Assembly: GCA_030280995.1 (NCBI GenBank)
Contig: JASXTE010000014.1
Location: forward strand, 23,903,150 to 23,967,149
Length of the DNA: 64,000 bases
Reading direction: 5' to 3'
DNA from: Hemileia vastatrix
Lineage: Eukaryota; Basidiomycota; Pucciniomycetes; Pucciniales; Zaghouaniaceae
How positions within the stretch are numbered: the first letter of the stretch is position 1; the number at the start of each line of letters is the position of its first letter. The notes under the pieces were generated by a model. It was not told the DNA's origin, made no database searches, and worked only from the letters and a program-made list of their open reading frames with translations. The position numbers and the translations under genes are program-made. Positions 10,801-23,600 of this stretch are shown here, one piece after another.

Positions 10801-13702
10801 TCTTAAAAAGAAACCATACCCTGCTTCACCAATGAAGAGGAAAGACATAGAGGATAATATTAAGATGTTATTAAAAATGAACATTCTTGAGAAGGTTGAA
10901 ACTACACCAAAATATTGTGTAATATCACCAGTGCTGATTTCTTATGAACAAGATAAAGCAAGACTGTGCGGTGATTATAGAGCATTAAATACATTTACAG
11001 TAGATGATATTTATCCCTTGCCAAGGATTGCCTCTATACATGCTACCCTTAAAGGTGCTAAATATATAAGTTGCCTAGATGGAAATAAAGGGTACCATCA
11101 AATTCCTGTTGAAAAGAATTCACAGAACTTTTTGTTGAGAACAACACACATGGGAATTTATAAGTATCTCAGAATGCCATTTGGACCAAAGAATGCTCCA
11201 TCAGTATTTCAAAAGTTAACGGATATAACATTCCATAATGAAATGATTGAGGGATGGTTAATGGTATACATTGATGACATCATAGTGTTCTCTAAAAATT
11301 TTGATGAACACTTAATCCATTTAAGGAAAGTATTTCAGAAAATGGATGAAATAAAAATGACCCTTGCATTGAAAAAATGTAAATTTGGGTTTGAATCTTT
11401 AAAGGTGCTTGGTCATATTGTATCTGGCTTACAAATATGTGTAGACCAAAATAAAGTGGCTGCAATAAAGAATATTGGCATTCCTCAAAATGTGAAGGAT
11501 GTACAATCTTTTCTTGGAATGTGTGGTTATTATAGACAATATATAAAAAACTACCAATCAATTGCTGCACCACTGACCACACTGATAAAGAAATCAGAAG
11601 CTTTCATTTGGAATAATGAAAGACAACAAGCTTTTAATAAGTTGAAAGAATGTTTAATGACAGCTCCTATCTTGGGATTACCAGATTTCCAATTACCTTT
11701 TGTATTATATACAGATGCAAGTTTTATTGGACTGGGTGCTGCTTTGCATCAAAAACAACTTATTGAAGGTAAAATGTCAGAAGTAGTAATCTGCTATATT
11801 TCATGTACTCTGAGAAGTGGTGAATTGAAATATGGTGCTACTCAACTTGAATGTTTGGAAGTAGTATGGGCTCTTGAAAAGCTACATTATTACCTGGAAG
11901 ACCAAAGATTTGAGTTAGTAACTGACTGTAGTGCAGTTAAGTCACTCTTAAACATGAAAACTCCTAATAGACACATGTTTAGATGGCAATTAGCTGTACA
12001 AGAATACAGAGGACGGATGACTATTACACATAGAGCAGGAACCTTGCACTCTAATGTAGATCTGTTATCTAGAGTACCTCTGCCTAATAATGATGATAAT
12101 CCTGCTTATGTTCCTGAGTCAGAGATTATTAACATTTATGGCATTTATATTGTAGATCTTGAGGATGAATTTATGCAATCAATTCTTGATAATTATAATT
12201 CAGATCCTGACTTAAGTAAATTAACTACAATATTAAATGATCCATCTAATGCTTCAATGAATGTTTTAATAAAAACATTACCAATTAAGTATAAAGAGGC
12301 ATTAGAAAAACGAAAATTTTCCATTGAGAATGGTTTTATATATTACAGGAAAAAATTAAGTAATGTGATTGTAATTCCCCCTTCAATGAAGGAGTTAATG
12401 TTAAGTATATGTCATGATGATATATTAGCAGGTCATTTTGACTACCATAAAACATTAACCAGAGTAAAAAACACAGCTTGGTGGATTAACATGTCTGAGG
12501 ATGTTCAGAAATATGTTGAAACATGTGATTCTTTTCAAAAATCTAAAAGATTAACAGGAAAAAGAGCTGGTTTATTACAACAAATTGAGCAACCAAAAGC
12601 TCCATGGGAAATCATTAACATGGACTTTGTAACAGGTTTGCCAATAGCAGGGCATAAGAGTTATAACTCCTGCTGGGTAATTGTAGATAGATTTACAAAG
12701 ATGTGTAAATTTATTCCTACCCACAAAGAGGTTTCTGCAAAGGACTTAGCTTTTATATGGTGGACACAAATGTTAAATACAGCAGGTTTCCCCAAAGCAA
12801 TAGTTTCTGACAGAGATCCTAAATTTACTTCTGAGTTCTGGACGTCACTTATGGATGTTTCAGGGTGTCAATTAAAACTTTCTACAGCACACCATCCACA
12901 AACTGATGGGCTAGCAGAAAGAATGATACAAACCTTAGAAGATATGATAAGAAGATACTGTGCTTTTGGTCTTAATTTTAAAGACAATGACAAATTCACG
13001 CATGATTGGGTAACCCTTATCCCAGGTTTAGAATTTGCATATAATAGTACAGTACATTCTGTCACTGGCAAAAAGCCATTTGAGTTATGGTTGGGTTATG
13101 TACCTAATACCCCTGCTAAAACTCTTAATAAGTTACCTAGATTGGATATTCATCCAGGTACTAAATCTTTTCTTCAAATGCAGGAATTATGCAGAAAACA
13201 TGCTCAAGAATGTATAAATAAGGCTTTTGAGTATGAAAAGAAAAGATGGGATAAAGCCCATAAAGAACAAATGTTCAAAGAGGGTGATGAAGTCCTTATT
13301 TCAACACTACATTTCAATTTAAATGGTAATGTTAAATTGAAGGATCCATTCATTGGACCATTTGTAGTTAAAAAGATGGTTGGTAATAATGCTGTTGAGG
13401 TTATTCTATATGCACCTTATGATAGAAAACATCCAGTATTTCCTATTTCTCTTATAAAACCATACCATTCTAATGATACTGCTCTCTTTCCAAGAAGATC
13501 AGGAAGGCATAAACAGCAACCTGAAGAAATAGTGGAAAAAGCAGAAATTGAAAAGATACTTAAAAAGAGACACCTTACTAAAGAAAAGGGAGTTGAGTAT
13601 CTATTAAGATTTAAAAATAAATCAAGTGAATATGACCAGTGGATTCCAGAAAATGAAATCTCTGATCTTAAAAATCTCTTGAAAAAATTTAAATCTAAAT
13701 AA
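7835..13702 (+). pseudogene. Gag-Pol polyprotein of element 1 (nonsense at codon 55)
   Basis: A single-frame Gag-Pol that matches element 2 almost throughout. The Met at 7835 is the same start as in element 2, but codon 55 (7997-7999) is TAA where element 2 has CAA; the rest is open from 8111. Domains in order: Gag with a coiled-coil-like middle, zinc knuckle CYKCKKPWIKGHKC near 9868, protease DTGA near 10207, RT with YIDD near 11270, RNase H from about 11708, integrase, GPY/F-like region, and a C-terminal chromodomain-like segment near 13550-13690 (EKILKKR...YDQWIPENE). The second Cys of the integrase zinc-finger CxxC is Phe here (12533-12535). Two defects suggest this copy is inactive, although its chromodomain is intact. 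Confidence 0.9.
7920..8381 (+). CDS. overlapping +1-frame ORF in the gag region, element 1
   Basis: This frame is +1 relative to Gag-Pol and overlaps its first part. It encodes an acidic then Lys/Glu/Gln-rich stretch with leucine heptads (SHLAKQVLKLEE...) that looks like a coiled coil. It is equally open in element 2 (20742-21203). In the older element 3 the same peptide is well conserved but lies in frame with the Gag N-terminus, because an A6 run (7982-7987 here) is A5 there. It may be a real product reached by frameshifting or its own start, or the legacy of an old indel. Confidence 0.35.
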   Translation: MEGQQYPQPESMSIEEKEALLKKITIKKTSPPLQDQLSHLAKQVLKLEESKSLMFKEVEQLQNNCKVGFQQMNQAMAELKRGQPSQSNQQPPTQGGSTHSQEKILVDKWKWDWFHQQWTSHSCNRDPPPHLTSSAHPYKGKKRQKSGLATIPW

Positions 13703-13803
13703 TACTGTTCATTCAGTATATGTATTATAAAAAATTTTTTATTTTATTATTTCATTCCTTAAGATTAATTAAAATGTCTTAACATTTTTTTTATTGTTTT
13801 TTT

Positions 13804-13815
13804 GGGGTGAGGGAG
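13804..13815 (+). other. polypurine tract, element 1
   Basis: GGGGTGAGGGAG immediately before the 3' LTR at 13816. It is identical in element 2 (26627-26638). Position and composition fit the plus-strand DNA primer site. Confidence 0.65.
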
Positions 13816-14992
13816 TGTCAGCCTAAATATCCTTAGGACTGAGTATTTCTTATGCTTAAAATAAGATAACCTTAATTAGATTAAGCTTATATCTTAAAAA
13901 TGAGGTTAAAATAATAATATATATTATTTTATTATATATATATATAATTATTATTCTATTATATAATTTATAATAGTTTAAATAGCTTATCCATGGCCTA
14001 ATAATACTTATTAAGGTGTTAATGGAGTCATAATATACTTATCTTAAGTGATATGAAGTAATTATTGACATACATAAGCTTATATGTATACATAAATCTC
14101 ATATTCAGTGAAATATGCAGTATATTATGTATATTTAGGTATATAAGTGGGTTTTAGCCCCTTAATAGCCTATAACCTTTGTTTTTCTGCTTATTTTAGG
14201 TCATATGGACGAAATCAGTGGATTCACAACGCCTACAGAAGCATAGACACCTATATCAGGCGCATACACCCAGTTTGGACAACTAAAATTACTTCCTTGG
14301 ATGGTTATTCACGGATTTATGGGTTGGAAAGATGTTTTTGGGTTAATGTGGATGCTTGGGGATGTTATTGGGGGCTTGGACATTTTATTTGTTTCCTTTA
14401 TATGCTTTTAGTTTCATTAAATCTCTTTTTGATCATTTATTTTACCTGTTTCTTTATGGTATCCGCTTTTATCTGGGATTTCTATTTATGGTATGACTCT
14501 GTGTTATTATTAATAGTGATGGAGGGTCCTTACTGGAGGTCTGGGTGTTGAAACTGCTTGAAGTAGACGCCATGGGGAGGTGATGGGCCCTCACAGTGCT
14601 GTAATTGCCGGGGATAGCAGTGACATCATCTGGATTGAAGGTCTGTGCACTCCAGTGGATTTGGGTATAAGTAAGGAGGGATTTTGACTGTTTATTATCA
14701 TCATTAAATTACTACACTTCAAACAAACACTATAATACAATTATTAACATTCAGAAATATATTATAAAGCCCTTATAAATTGATATTATCTTTATAATAG
14801 CTATAACTATATTTTATTCTTCTATTTTCCACCACTAGCACACATTTAAATCCAAGTATTGTGAGTTTAATTTGAGTATAACTATTCTATTAGTCTTCCC
14901 CTGAGGTTTAATCACTAAATCATTTATTAATAAGTAGTAGGACCATAAAATAACACTATTATATCATACTTATATACTAGACTGTACTGACA
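13816..14992 (+). repeat. 3' LTR of element 1
   Basis: 1177 bp, TGTCAG...TGACA, followed by the TTATT duplication at 14993-14997. It is nearly identical to the 5' LTR at 6148. Confidence 0.93.
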
Positions 14993-14997
14993 TTATT

Positions 14998-16640
14998 TCT
15001 CCCAAAGTGTTAACCAGGCATCAAGCCAGGTGGGCTGAGTTTCTGTCTGAATTTCCCTTTTCTATTTCCTATTGCCCAGGTAAGAACTGCATTGTCCCAG
15101 ATATCTTGTCAAGTCGGGACAACGTTTACTCACAGCGGGGGGACGCATTTGCTGACAAGAACCCAGCAAATGTCAAATTAATTTTCAACAAATCAATGTT
15201 AACGACTCATCAACTTAATTCAATGAAAATTCAATCTTTTCAAAAACAACTATCCAACATCCTCGAAGCTCAGTCAAAGGACATTTATTGTTGACGGTTA
15301 AAAGATAAAATACTCTCGAAGTAAGGGGCCAAAAGATTTAGTATTGAATCAGGTCTATTAGTTTTCAAAGGTAGAGTAGTCATACCCAACAACAATGAAA
15401 TAAAACTATGGATTTTAAATAGTAGACATGATTCTACATTAGCTGGTCATTTTGGGGTTGATAAATCCTACCAGTTAATAGTGAGGGATTTCTTCTGGCC
15501 AGGAATGACCAGAGAAATCAAGGCCTATATAAGAGCTTGTTAGGAATGTAATAGGAATAAGCCTCCCCATCACTGTAAGCATGGGTTGCTTCAACCACTT
15601 CCTATTCCCTCTAAACCTTGGGAATCTTTATCGATGGATTTTATTTCTCAACTTCCTCTTTCTAATAATTTTGATGCTATATTAGTAATAGTAGATAGAT
15701 TTTCAAAAATGTCTATTTTCATTAAAACCACTACTACTGCTACAGCAGAGGATTTGTCAAAATTGTTTCTTGAATATGTATTTTCCAAACATTGCTTACC
15801 TAATGATATTATTTCAGATAGAGGCTCATTGTTTGTATCCACATTCTGGACTCAACTGTGTCAACAACTCAATATCACGAGGAATCTCTCCACGGCCTAT
15901 CATCCTGAAACCGATGGGCAAACGGAAAGGGTCAACCAAATCCTCGAAAAATACCTTCAAATGTATGTCAGTTACCAACAAGACAATTGGACAACATGGT
16001 TACCATTGGCCAAATTTCCTTATAATAACTTGATTCATTCTTCAACACAACAATCTTCTTTTGAAACTGTTTATGAAAGACATCCTTGATTCAACTCAAT
16101 CCTTGTAGGAACTAATCATCCTGCGGAACATTATCTTTGAACCATATCACGACTCCAAGAAGAACTTAAATCAAATTTGGAATTAGCAATTTGAAGGTAC
16201 AAGGAACAGGCCAACATACATTGACAATCTTCTCCTCCCTTTAAACCAGGCGACAAAGTATGGCTCGATGCACAAAACATTCAAACAACTTGACCATCAA
16301 AGAAACTAGCCAAAAGGCGCTTGGGACTATTCGAAATCAACTCCAAAGTCTCTAAAACTGCATTTCGACGCAAGCTACCTCCTAAATGGCAGGCTATTCA
16401 CCCTGTTTTTCACGTATCTCTCCTGGAACTTGCTCAAGAAACATACCTGGGCAGGAACCAACCTCCTCCAGAACCGGTCAAAGTAGAAGACCATCTAGAG
16501 TGGGAAGTAAGCCGTATCATTGATTCAAGAATTCCCAAGGGTAAACTTCAATACCTCGTGGAATGGGAAGGCTTCCTCGATGACTCAGACAAAACATCCT
16601 TCAATGTTTCTAACACCCATCACCACAGAAAATTTGGGGG
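14998..16640 (+). pseudogene. chromovirus RNase H tail, integrase and chromodomain relic
   Basis: Second half of the degenerate chromovirus, resuming in the same RNase H frame as at 6147 (SPKVLTRHQARWAEFL). The integrase HHCC region near 15420-15560 has a TAG at 15541-15543 within the CxxC. The core has a first Asp in LSMDF near 15634, a second in ISDRG near 15812 and a Glu in QTERV near 15920. A GPY/F-like part then gives way to a chromodomain from about 16480 (LEWEVSRIID...LVEWEG). Several stops (near 15292, 16087, 16138, 16192) show decay; many fit C-to-T changes. The chromodomain is the usual chromovirus chromatin-targeting module. Confidence 0.85.
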
Positions 16641-16660
16641 GGTATTGCTAGCAATACCCC
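16639..16660. repeat. 22-bp perfect palindrome at chromovirus PPT/LTR edge
   Basis: A perfect palindrome with core GGTATTGCTAGCAATACC directly follows the chromodomain and a G-run that would serve as the polypurine tract. The same block, with the same upstream ACCACAGAAAA, recurs inverted at 56845-56885. It therefore probably marks the start of this element's 3' LTR. Confidence 0.6.
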
Positions 16661-17515
16661 TCATTTAAAAATGTTGGGAAGTGGCTGGAAAGCTGTTGGA
16701 AGGCTGTTGGGAGTTCATTGTGAAACCAGATTTAAATTAATTGGACAAAGATTTGGTAATCAGTTAGACCTAGGTTCAACCAAACTCAATCACAGGTTTC
16801 TTGGAGCTTGGTGATTACTTTGATTTTGAGCTGAGCACAGATTGAGCAAAGCTTGAACATATCACTTAACATATCATAATATTCACTTTCCCATCTTGTG
16901 GAAAGCAAAATTTGATATTCGTTCTAAGAATATCTACATATATTTTCTTGCCAAGTTGGTAACAGAAGGTTAAACTGTAGTATCTCAATTATTACACTAG
17001 ACTACATAGATATTTGATAAAACATACAATTCAAATCAATTTTAATATTATTGAGATCACCATAAGTGTCTTTCCAAAGACTTACAAAAAGTATGTTAGT
17101 ATCAAGATATCGTTCTAGGTAGTAGTTTCAATTTGGATTTTGAACTGACATCTAAAGCATTTTACTATTAGACAGAAACATAAATAAGTGTAATAAGAGT
17201 GAAATTATTCTATTTTGTGATTATAATGTAACAATAATGCACATTTTTATTGAGAAAATTTTTCTTCCTCCACAAACCAAAATTTACTCTATAGGCTCAA
17301 GATTTATTTTTAAGACATATTATTCATTTCAGTTATCATTGATTTACTTCCAATATTTATTAAAAAGATAATAATAATACATGTGAAAGAATTATGAGCT
17401 TAGCATAGCATATGCTAAAAAGTTATTTTGTTGTTTTATTCAAAACTGATTCTTCATTTTTTGCTTCAATTCATCTTTTAACAACCACTATCTTCAGATA
17501 CTATTCTTACTTAAT
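16661..17515 (+). other. probable 3' LTR remnant and helicase upstream region
   Basis: No coding signal. The first few hundred bases are probably the LTR of the old chromovirus, with GTTGG/AGCTTG-rich sequence. The rest is AT-rich and contains the promoter region of the helicase gene at 17516. No second LTR copy is available in the window to set the boundary. Confidence 0.35.
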
Positions 17516-18981
17516 ATGTCAAGTCTCAGATGTGTTGGACAGTTCTCAATAACAATCGATCAAATTTATATGAATGTAATTTCAAGATTTCAAAACTCAC
17601 CAACCCCCACAATTTTACAGCAAGGCCATTCGAATGTTCATATTTTTGGACTATTTGAAGAAAGAAAACCAACCCTTGTTGGTAATCTTTCTCAAGTGCA
17701 GAGTCAGCACATTGGACCACTATTGGGTGACATTGGCTCTGGATCTCACCATTTAAACCAAAGAAGTGCCTTGAATCCTATGAAGCCTTTCTATTTTCAT
17801 GCTTACTTGGTTCCAAGTTTTGGTAATCAGTATCAACTTTGGGGATGCCTCTTTTCTTCAAGTACACTAAGCAGTCTTGCTAAAGAAGCATTTTCTTCTG
17901 CACAAATCGATTTATGTCCAATCCTGAACTACGACTCCACTATCTTTTTTAATATCCCGCATGTAATTTTTGAAGGCTCTTTCCAAATATCTCAGAGTAC
18001 TCAAGATTGGAAAGCTGATCAACTTATCCAAGGAATCAAAACAGTTCTCAAAACACATCAACTTCAAGCAATAAATTTTATGATTGACAATGAACGAATG
18101 TTAAAGGAAAAGTTGGATATCATGTGGAGGCACCAGGACAACCATTGGCTTAGAACTGGATTCGATGACTATAAAGATCAGTTTCCTAACAATCAATTGC
18201 CGCCTGAAGGAAATGGGTCAATACTTTCTGATGATATGGGTTTGGGAAAGACACTTTCAACTCTTTCTCTTATAAGTGCAACTCAAGGTGAAGCAAGACA
18301 ATTACAGGTATCAGAAAATCAAGAAGGTATTAATCGGAGTTCAGCAACACTGATTATATGCCCCCTGGCAACACTATCGAATTGGATCAATGAAATAAGT
18401 GTGCACTTTGAAGATAATGCACTTCCTTTCAAGGTTCTTTATGGGAAGGATTGTCAAAATACTAATGTCAATGAGCTACAGGACACTGCTATTGTTTTAA
18501 CGACCTATGAAATAGCTAGCCCAACGATGTCAAAAAATCAAAGCCAAAAAAAGATACCGGTGACTCAAATGCTCTTTTGGTATAGAGTTGTTTTAGATGA
18601 AGCTCAGTTAGTGCCCATTTCTATATCTAAAACTTAAAACTTAATTTTTATAATCAATTTTTATAAATATTCTTTTAGTTACATTAAAAATCCTTACTCG
18701 CAGAGGGCTCAAACAATATTTGACTTGGAATCCCAACACCGACTATGCTTGACTGGAACTCCACTTCAGAACAGGCCCACTGACCTTCAAAGTCTCATAT
18801 TTTTTCTTAGAATCGAAAAGTGGCAAGAAGACTGGTTATGGAAGAATTTCCTTTTTCCAGGTTTGCAAAAAGGAAAGGCTAATTCTATTAAATCAATCAA
18901 TCACTTAATGAAAGTCATAAGCCTACGTAGAACAAAGGATGCAATTTTGTCTCTTCCAAAAAAGATTCAAAGGGGGATATC
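17516..18981 (+). pseudogene. SNF2/Rad5-like helicase, exons 1-2 (gene split by element 2)
   Basis: 5' part of an SNF2-family ATPase. Exon 1 is 17516-18606; a 72-bp intron (18607-18678, GTTAGT...TTTTAG) is followed by exon 2 from 18679. Splicing restores the canonical DEAH box: GAT GAA GCT CA joins T, giving D361-E-A-H364. Motif I DDMGLGKT is at residues 239-246, motif Ia ICPLATLSNW follows, and motif III LTGTPLQN is at 388-395. Residues 1-200 match no domain I can name. The exon is broken at 18981 by element 2 and continues at 27820. Adding the exons gives 2136 nt, exactly 711 codons plus stop, with no other disabling change. The start is the first Met of the open frame; an upstream exon is possible. 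Confidence 0.85.
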
Positions 18982-20157
18982 TGTCAGCCTAAATATCCTT
19001 AGGACTGAGTATTTCTTATGCTTAAAATAAGATAACCTTAATTAGATTAAGCTTATATCTTAAAAATGAGGTTAAAATAATAATATATATTATTTTATTA
19101 TATATATATATAATTATTATTCTATTATATAATTTATAATAGTTTAAATAGCTTATCCATGGCCTAATAATACTTATTAAGGTGTTAATGGAGTCATAAT
19201 ATACTTATCTTAAGTGATATGAAGTAATTATTGACATACATAAGCTTATATGTATACATAAATCTCATATTCAGTGAAATATGCAGTATATTATGTATAT
19301 TTAGGTATATAAGTGGGTTTTAGCGCCTTAATAGCCTATAACCTTTGTTTTTCTGCTTATTTTAGGTCATATGGACGAAATCAGTGGACTCACAACGCCT
19401 AAAGAAGCATAGACACCTATATCAGGCGCATACACCCAGTTTGGACAACTAAAATTACTTCCTTGGATGGTTATTCACGGATTTATGGGTTGGAAAGATG
19501 TTTTTGGGTTAATGTGGATGCTTGGGGATGTTATTGGGGGCTTGGACATTTTATTTGTTTCCTTTATATGCTTTTAGTTTCATTAAATCTCTTTTTGATC
19601 ATTTATTTTACCTGTTTTTTATGGTATCCGCTTTTATCTGGGTTTTCTATTTATGGTATGACTCTGTGTTATTATTAATAGTGATGGAGGGTCCTTACTG
19701 GAGGTCTGGGTGTTGAAACTGCTTGAAGTGGACGCCATGGGGAGGTGATGGGCCCTCACAGTGCTGTAATTTCCGGGGATAGCAGTGACATCATCTGGAT
19801 TGAAGGTCTGTGCACTCCAGTGGATTTGGGTATAAGTAAGGAGGGATTTTGACGGATTATTATCATCATTCAATTACTACACTTCAAACAAACACTACAA
19901 TACAATTATTAGTATTCAGAAATATATTATAAAGCCCTTATAAATTGATATTATCTTTATAAAAGCTATAACTATATTTTATTCTTCTATTTTCCACCAC
20001 TAGCACGCATTTAAATCCAAGTATTGTGAGTTTAATTTGAGTATAACTATTCTATTAGTCTTCCCCTGAGGTTTAATCACTAAATCATTTATTAATAAGT
20101 AGTAGGACCATAAAATAACACTATTATATCATACTTATATACTAGACTGTACTAACA
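18982..20157 (+). repeat. 5' LTR of element 2
   Basis: 1176 bp beginning TGTCAG and ending CTAACA, with the family TATATAAG box near 19306. Confidence 0.94.
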
Positions 20158-20159
20158 AT

Positions 20160-20172
20160 TGGGGGTCTTTCC
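20160..20172 (+). other. putative primer binding site, element 2
   Basis: TGGGGGTCTTTCC two bases after the LTR, as in elements 1 and 3. The 480 bp that follow up to the Gag start are AT-rich leader sequence with no other feature I can support. Confidence 0.55.
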
Positions 20173-20656
20173 TTATATTTTACTTATTATTTAGTATAAG
20201 CCTTGGGACGTGATTTTTACCTTAGTACAACTCAAAATTAACCAAATATTTGGGTCTGCTGCATATTAGTGGGTCATCATAACTCATTGATTGCGGAAAA
20301 GAACCCTTATAATAATTGTACTAATTTTTTATCATAAAAATTAGATATTTACAGTAGTAACTGTACCCAATATAAACCCAATTTCACTTGGTATTTGGAC
20401 ACCAATATAACACCCAATTAAATTTGTATTTGGCTAAAGCTTGGTAAGCTAATTATTCACCCTTATAGAGGTCTAGTTAAACTTATTATTATATTTTTAA
20501 CAGATTTTTTTGAATTTTTCTTACATTTTTAAAGATATAAATTCAGGGTAAGCTCCATTGCTTTTTTATTAGTAATATAATTGCTAATATCTCTTGTCTA
20601 CTAAATTCCATAGAGTTTTTCTTTTGTAGACCTAAAATATTGTTATTCTGAACAAT

Positions 20657-23600
20657 ATGAGTGCTCCTCAGGATAGTGTAAGTGAACAGCCTGCTTATAA
20701 TACCAGGTCTAAAGCTAATAAAAACTTTCCAGGACATCACCATGGAGGGACAACAGTACCCCCAGCCAGAAAGCATGAGTATAGAGGAAAAGGACGCCCT
20801 CTTAAAAAAGATAACTATCAAAAAGACGTCTCCTCCTCTTCAGGATCAACTGTCCCACCTGGCCAAACAGGTTCTGAAGCTAGAGGAATCAAAATCTCTC
20901 ATGTTCAAAGAAGTAGAGCAGTTGCAAAACAATTGCAAGGTAGGATTTCAGCAGATGAATCAGGCAATGGCAGAATTAAAGGGAGGCCAGCCCAGTCAAT
21001 CAAATCAGCAACCCCCTATCCAAGGAGGGTCCACTCACTCCCAGGAGAAAATCCTGGTAGACAAATGGAAATGGGACTGGTTTCACCAACAGTGGACAAG
21101 CCACAGTTGCAACAGGGATCCACCCCCTCATCTGACTTCCTCAGCTCACCCTTACAAGGGAAAAAAGCGCCAAAAATCAGGACTGGCAACCATCCCTTGG
21201 TAAGTAACTTACCCTCTCAGATTAGACATAATACTGATAATTACAATGTAGGTAATTCTATTGATGTTAAATCTGTACAAAAAATAGAGGAGGATTTAAG
21301 AAATTTAGGTTTTAGAGTAGATACACCTGACTTGTCTTTTGTCCATAATAACAGTACTATATACAATGATAATACAGTTAATCCTCAGTTGCAACCACCT
21401 ACTAGTGAGATGAGAAGTTCACAGGAGAGTGAGAGAATTGAAAAGGAGGACATGGAATATTTTAACAATAATCCAACTGTCCATAGAATTGTTTCAGCAT
21501 TGTGGAATAGAATGACTGATTGTGAGGAACAGACAGTTAAGCTCACTAGTGATACAATTTCATCCTTAACATTGAACATTTCTCAATTAGCAACACGTAA
21601 TAAAGAATTAGAGAAAGAACATTTGTCTCTAACTCTTAAATATGATTCATTGAGTAATAAATATAATGACCTTTCAAACAAATTTTGTGAGTTAGAAAAA
21701 TTATATGAAACACACTTATTAAAAACTGAATCAAGAACAAAGTTATCTTTTGCACAGACAAATCAAAGTGTCTCTGAGTTGCTACAAAGATTAACTAAAG
21801 TTGAGATTGAAACTGCCAATCTACTAATGAACCAGGATAATCATAAGTATAATCAATATAATAATAATCCTTTCATTGGCAAAAGTGAATCTCATTCCTT
21901 CCCAGTACCACCACAATTAAAACCATCTGGTGGTAGTGTCAAATCTGAAAATGTAAGTCACAAATCCGTGCAGGAAGAAATACAAGACCATTTATCAAAA
22001 GTAAATGAGTTGTTGAATTTACCTAAGATTAGTGAGATAAAATCCAATCAGAAGAACTGGCCTAGAATAGATCAGTACCCAACTTATGATGGGGAAGCCA
22101 GCTCTGATTGGCAACATTTTATTCAGAGAATTGACAACTTGAAATTCTCATATAAGTTACCAGATGAAGAGATAACATCAAAATTAATTTCTTTATTTAA
22201 GGATGTTGCTTTATTATGGTTTGAAGCTGTCTTAAGTGAGGGTAGAGACTACTCTTGGGCTGAATGGAAACAACTTATTGAAAAACAATTTGGAGGTTCT
22301 AAATTCAGGCTTACTCAGCAGAGACTGTATGAGAAGACTAGGTATAATCCGTTGAATGGTGACAAACCTATGGTATTTTTAATGAATTTAAACAAAATAT
22401 TAAAAGCCGTTGAGCCTCATATGGATTTTAACTTATGGAAAGATAAGATAATATACAAATTACCTATATCTGTCAGAGACATTGTTGTAGCTAGAACATT
22501 AAATGTTACTGAATATTCTGACTTTATTAATATTTGCAATGAAATATTATTAAACCATAAGTATGAATCAAGGTATTCCACTTATAAGCAAAATGTTGAA
22601 CCTGTAAAAACTCAGAATTCAAAAACACTTCAGGAGAAGCAGAAAAAACCTACTGCACCTGTAGTACCTAAAAAGTATGAAACAAATACTTGTTATAAGT
22701 GTAAAAAACCTTGGATAAAAGGTCACAAATGTGAGAAAAACATAAATATTGTTGAAAATCAACGTGAATCTGAAACTGAAACTGAAAAAAGTAAAGAATC
22801 AAGTGATTATGACAGCAATATCTCATATAGTGATGAAAATGAAGTCTGTATGTTGGAAGATGATTTGTCCATCTTTGAAAATCCAATATTAAATATGGAC
22901 TCAAATGAATCTTTAATGAATTTTGAGGATGCTGAAATCATTAAAGATATACAAGCTGATAACTTTAGAATGACACCTATCACGGTTCCAGCTATCATTT
23001 CTGGTGAAAATGTTAATATAGTATTGGACACAGGAGCTGCTGGTTCAGTTGTTTCCACTAATACATTACAGAAAATTGATAGTGAATATAAGTTTAAGCT
23101 TGAACCACTTCAGAATAAAAATTGGAGAGGTTTTGGATCAGTACTACACCCCATTGGTAAATACAAAGCTGCAGTTTTCTTTAAACACCAACATGGTTAT
23201 GTAAGGGTAACTTGTGACTTTGTAGTAATGGATAATACAAATTGTAGTAACTGTTTTATCATTGGAAATGATATTCTGACTAAATTTGGTGTAAAATTAG
23301 ACCCTGCTAATAACAATTTTACAATTGGCATGAATGGTAAAAGGAAATTTAAAATAAATTCTTTTAACACAGTCTTACACATTGAGTCAGTAACAAATTC
23401 CCCGTCTAAAGGAAGAGAATCCAATGAGATGGAACTTCTGGAAACAGAAATTTCAAAAGCATCATTTGGCACTCAGATAAATGAACCTGAGAAAGATAAT
23501 ATTTTGGAATTAATTAAAGCTTTTCCAATGGCTTTTGCACATGGTACAAATGAACTTGGCCTTGTAAAAGATCATGAAATGAAAATTAGTTTAACCTGTG

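Larger units (their letters stand above)
6148..14992 (+). mobile_element. Ty3/gypsy LTR retrotransposon, element 1
   Basis: A complete insertion with two 1177-bp LTRs (6148-7324 and 13816-14992) beginning TGTCAG and ending TGACA, flanked by the 5-bp duplication TTATT (6143-6147 and 14993-14997). The two LTRs differ at roughly ten positions that I noted by eye, so it is young. It sits inside the RNase H region of an older chromovirus; removing it plus one TTATT rejoins that reading frame. It is close kin to element 2 (18982) and a more distant relative of element 3 (60165). Confidence 0.95.
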
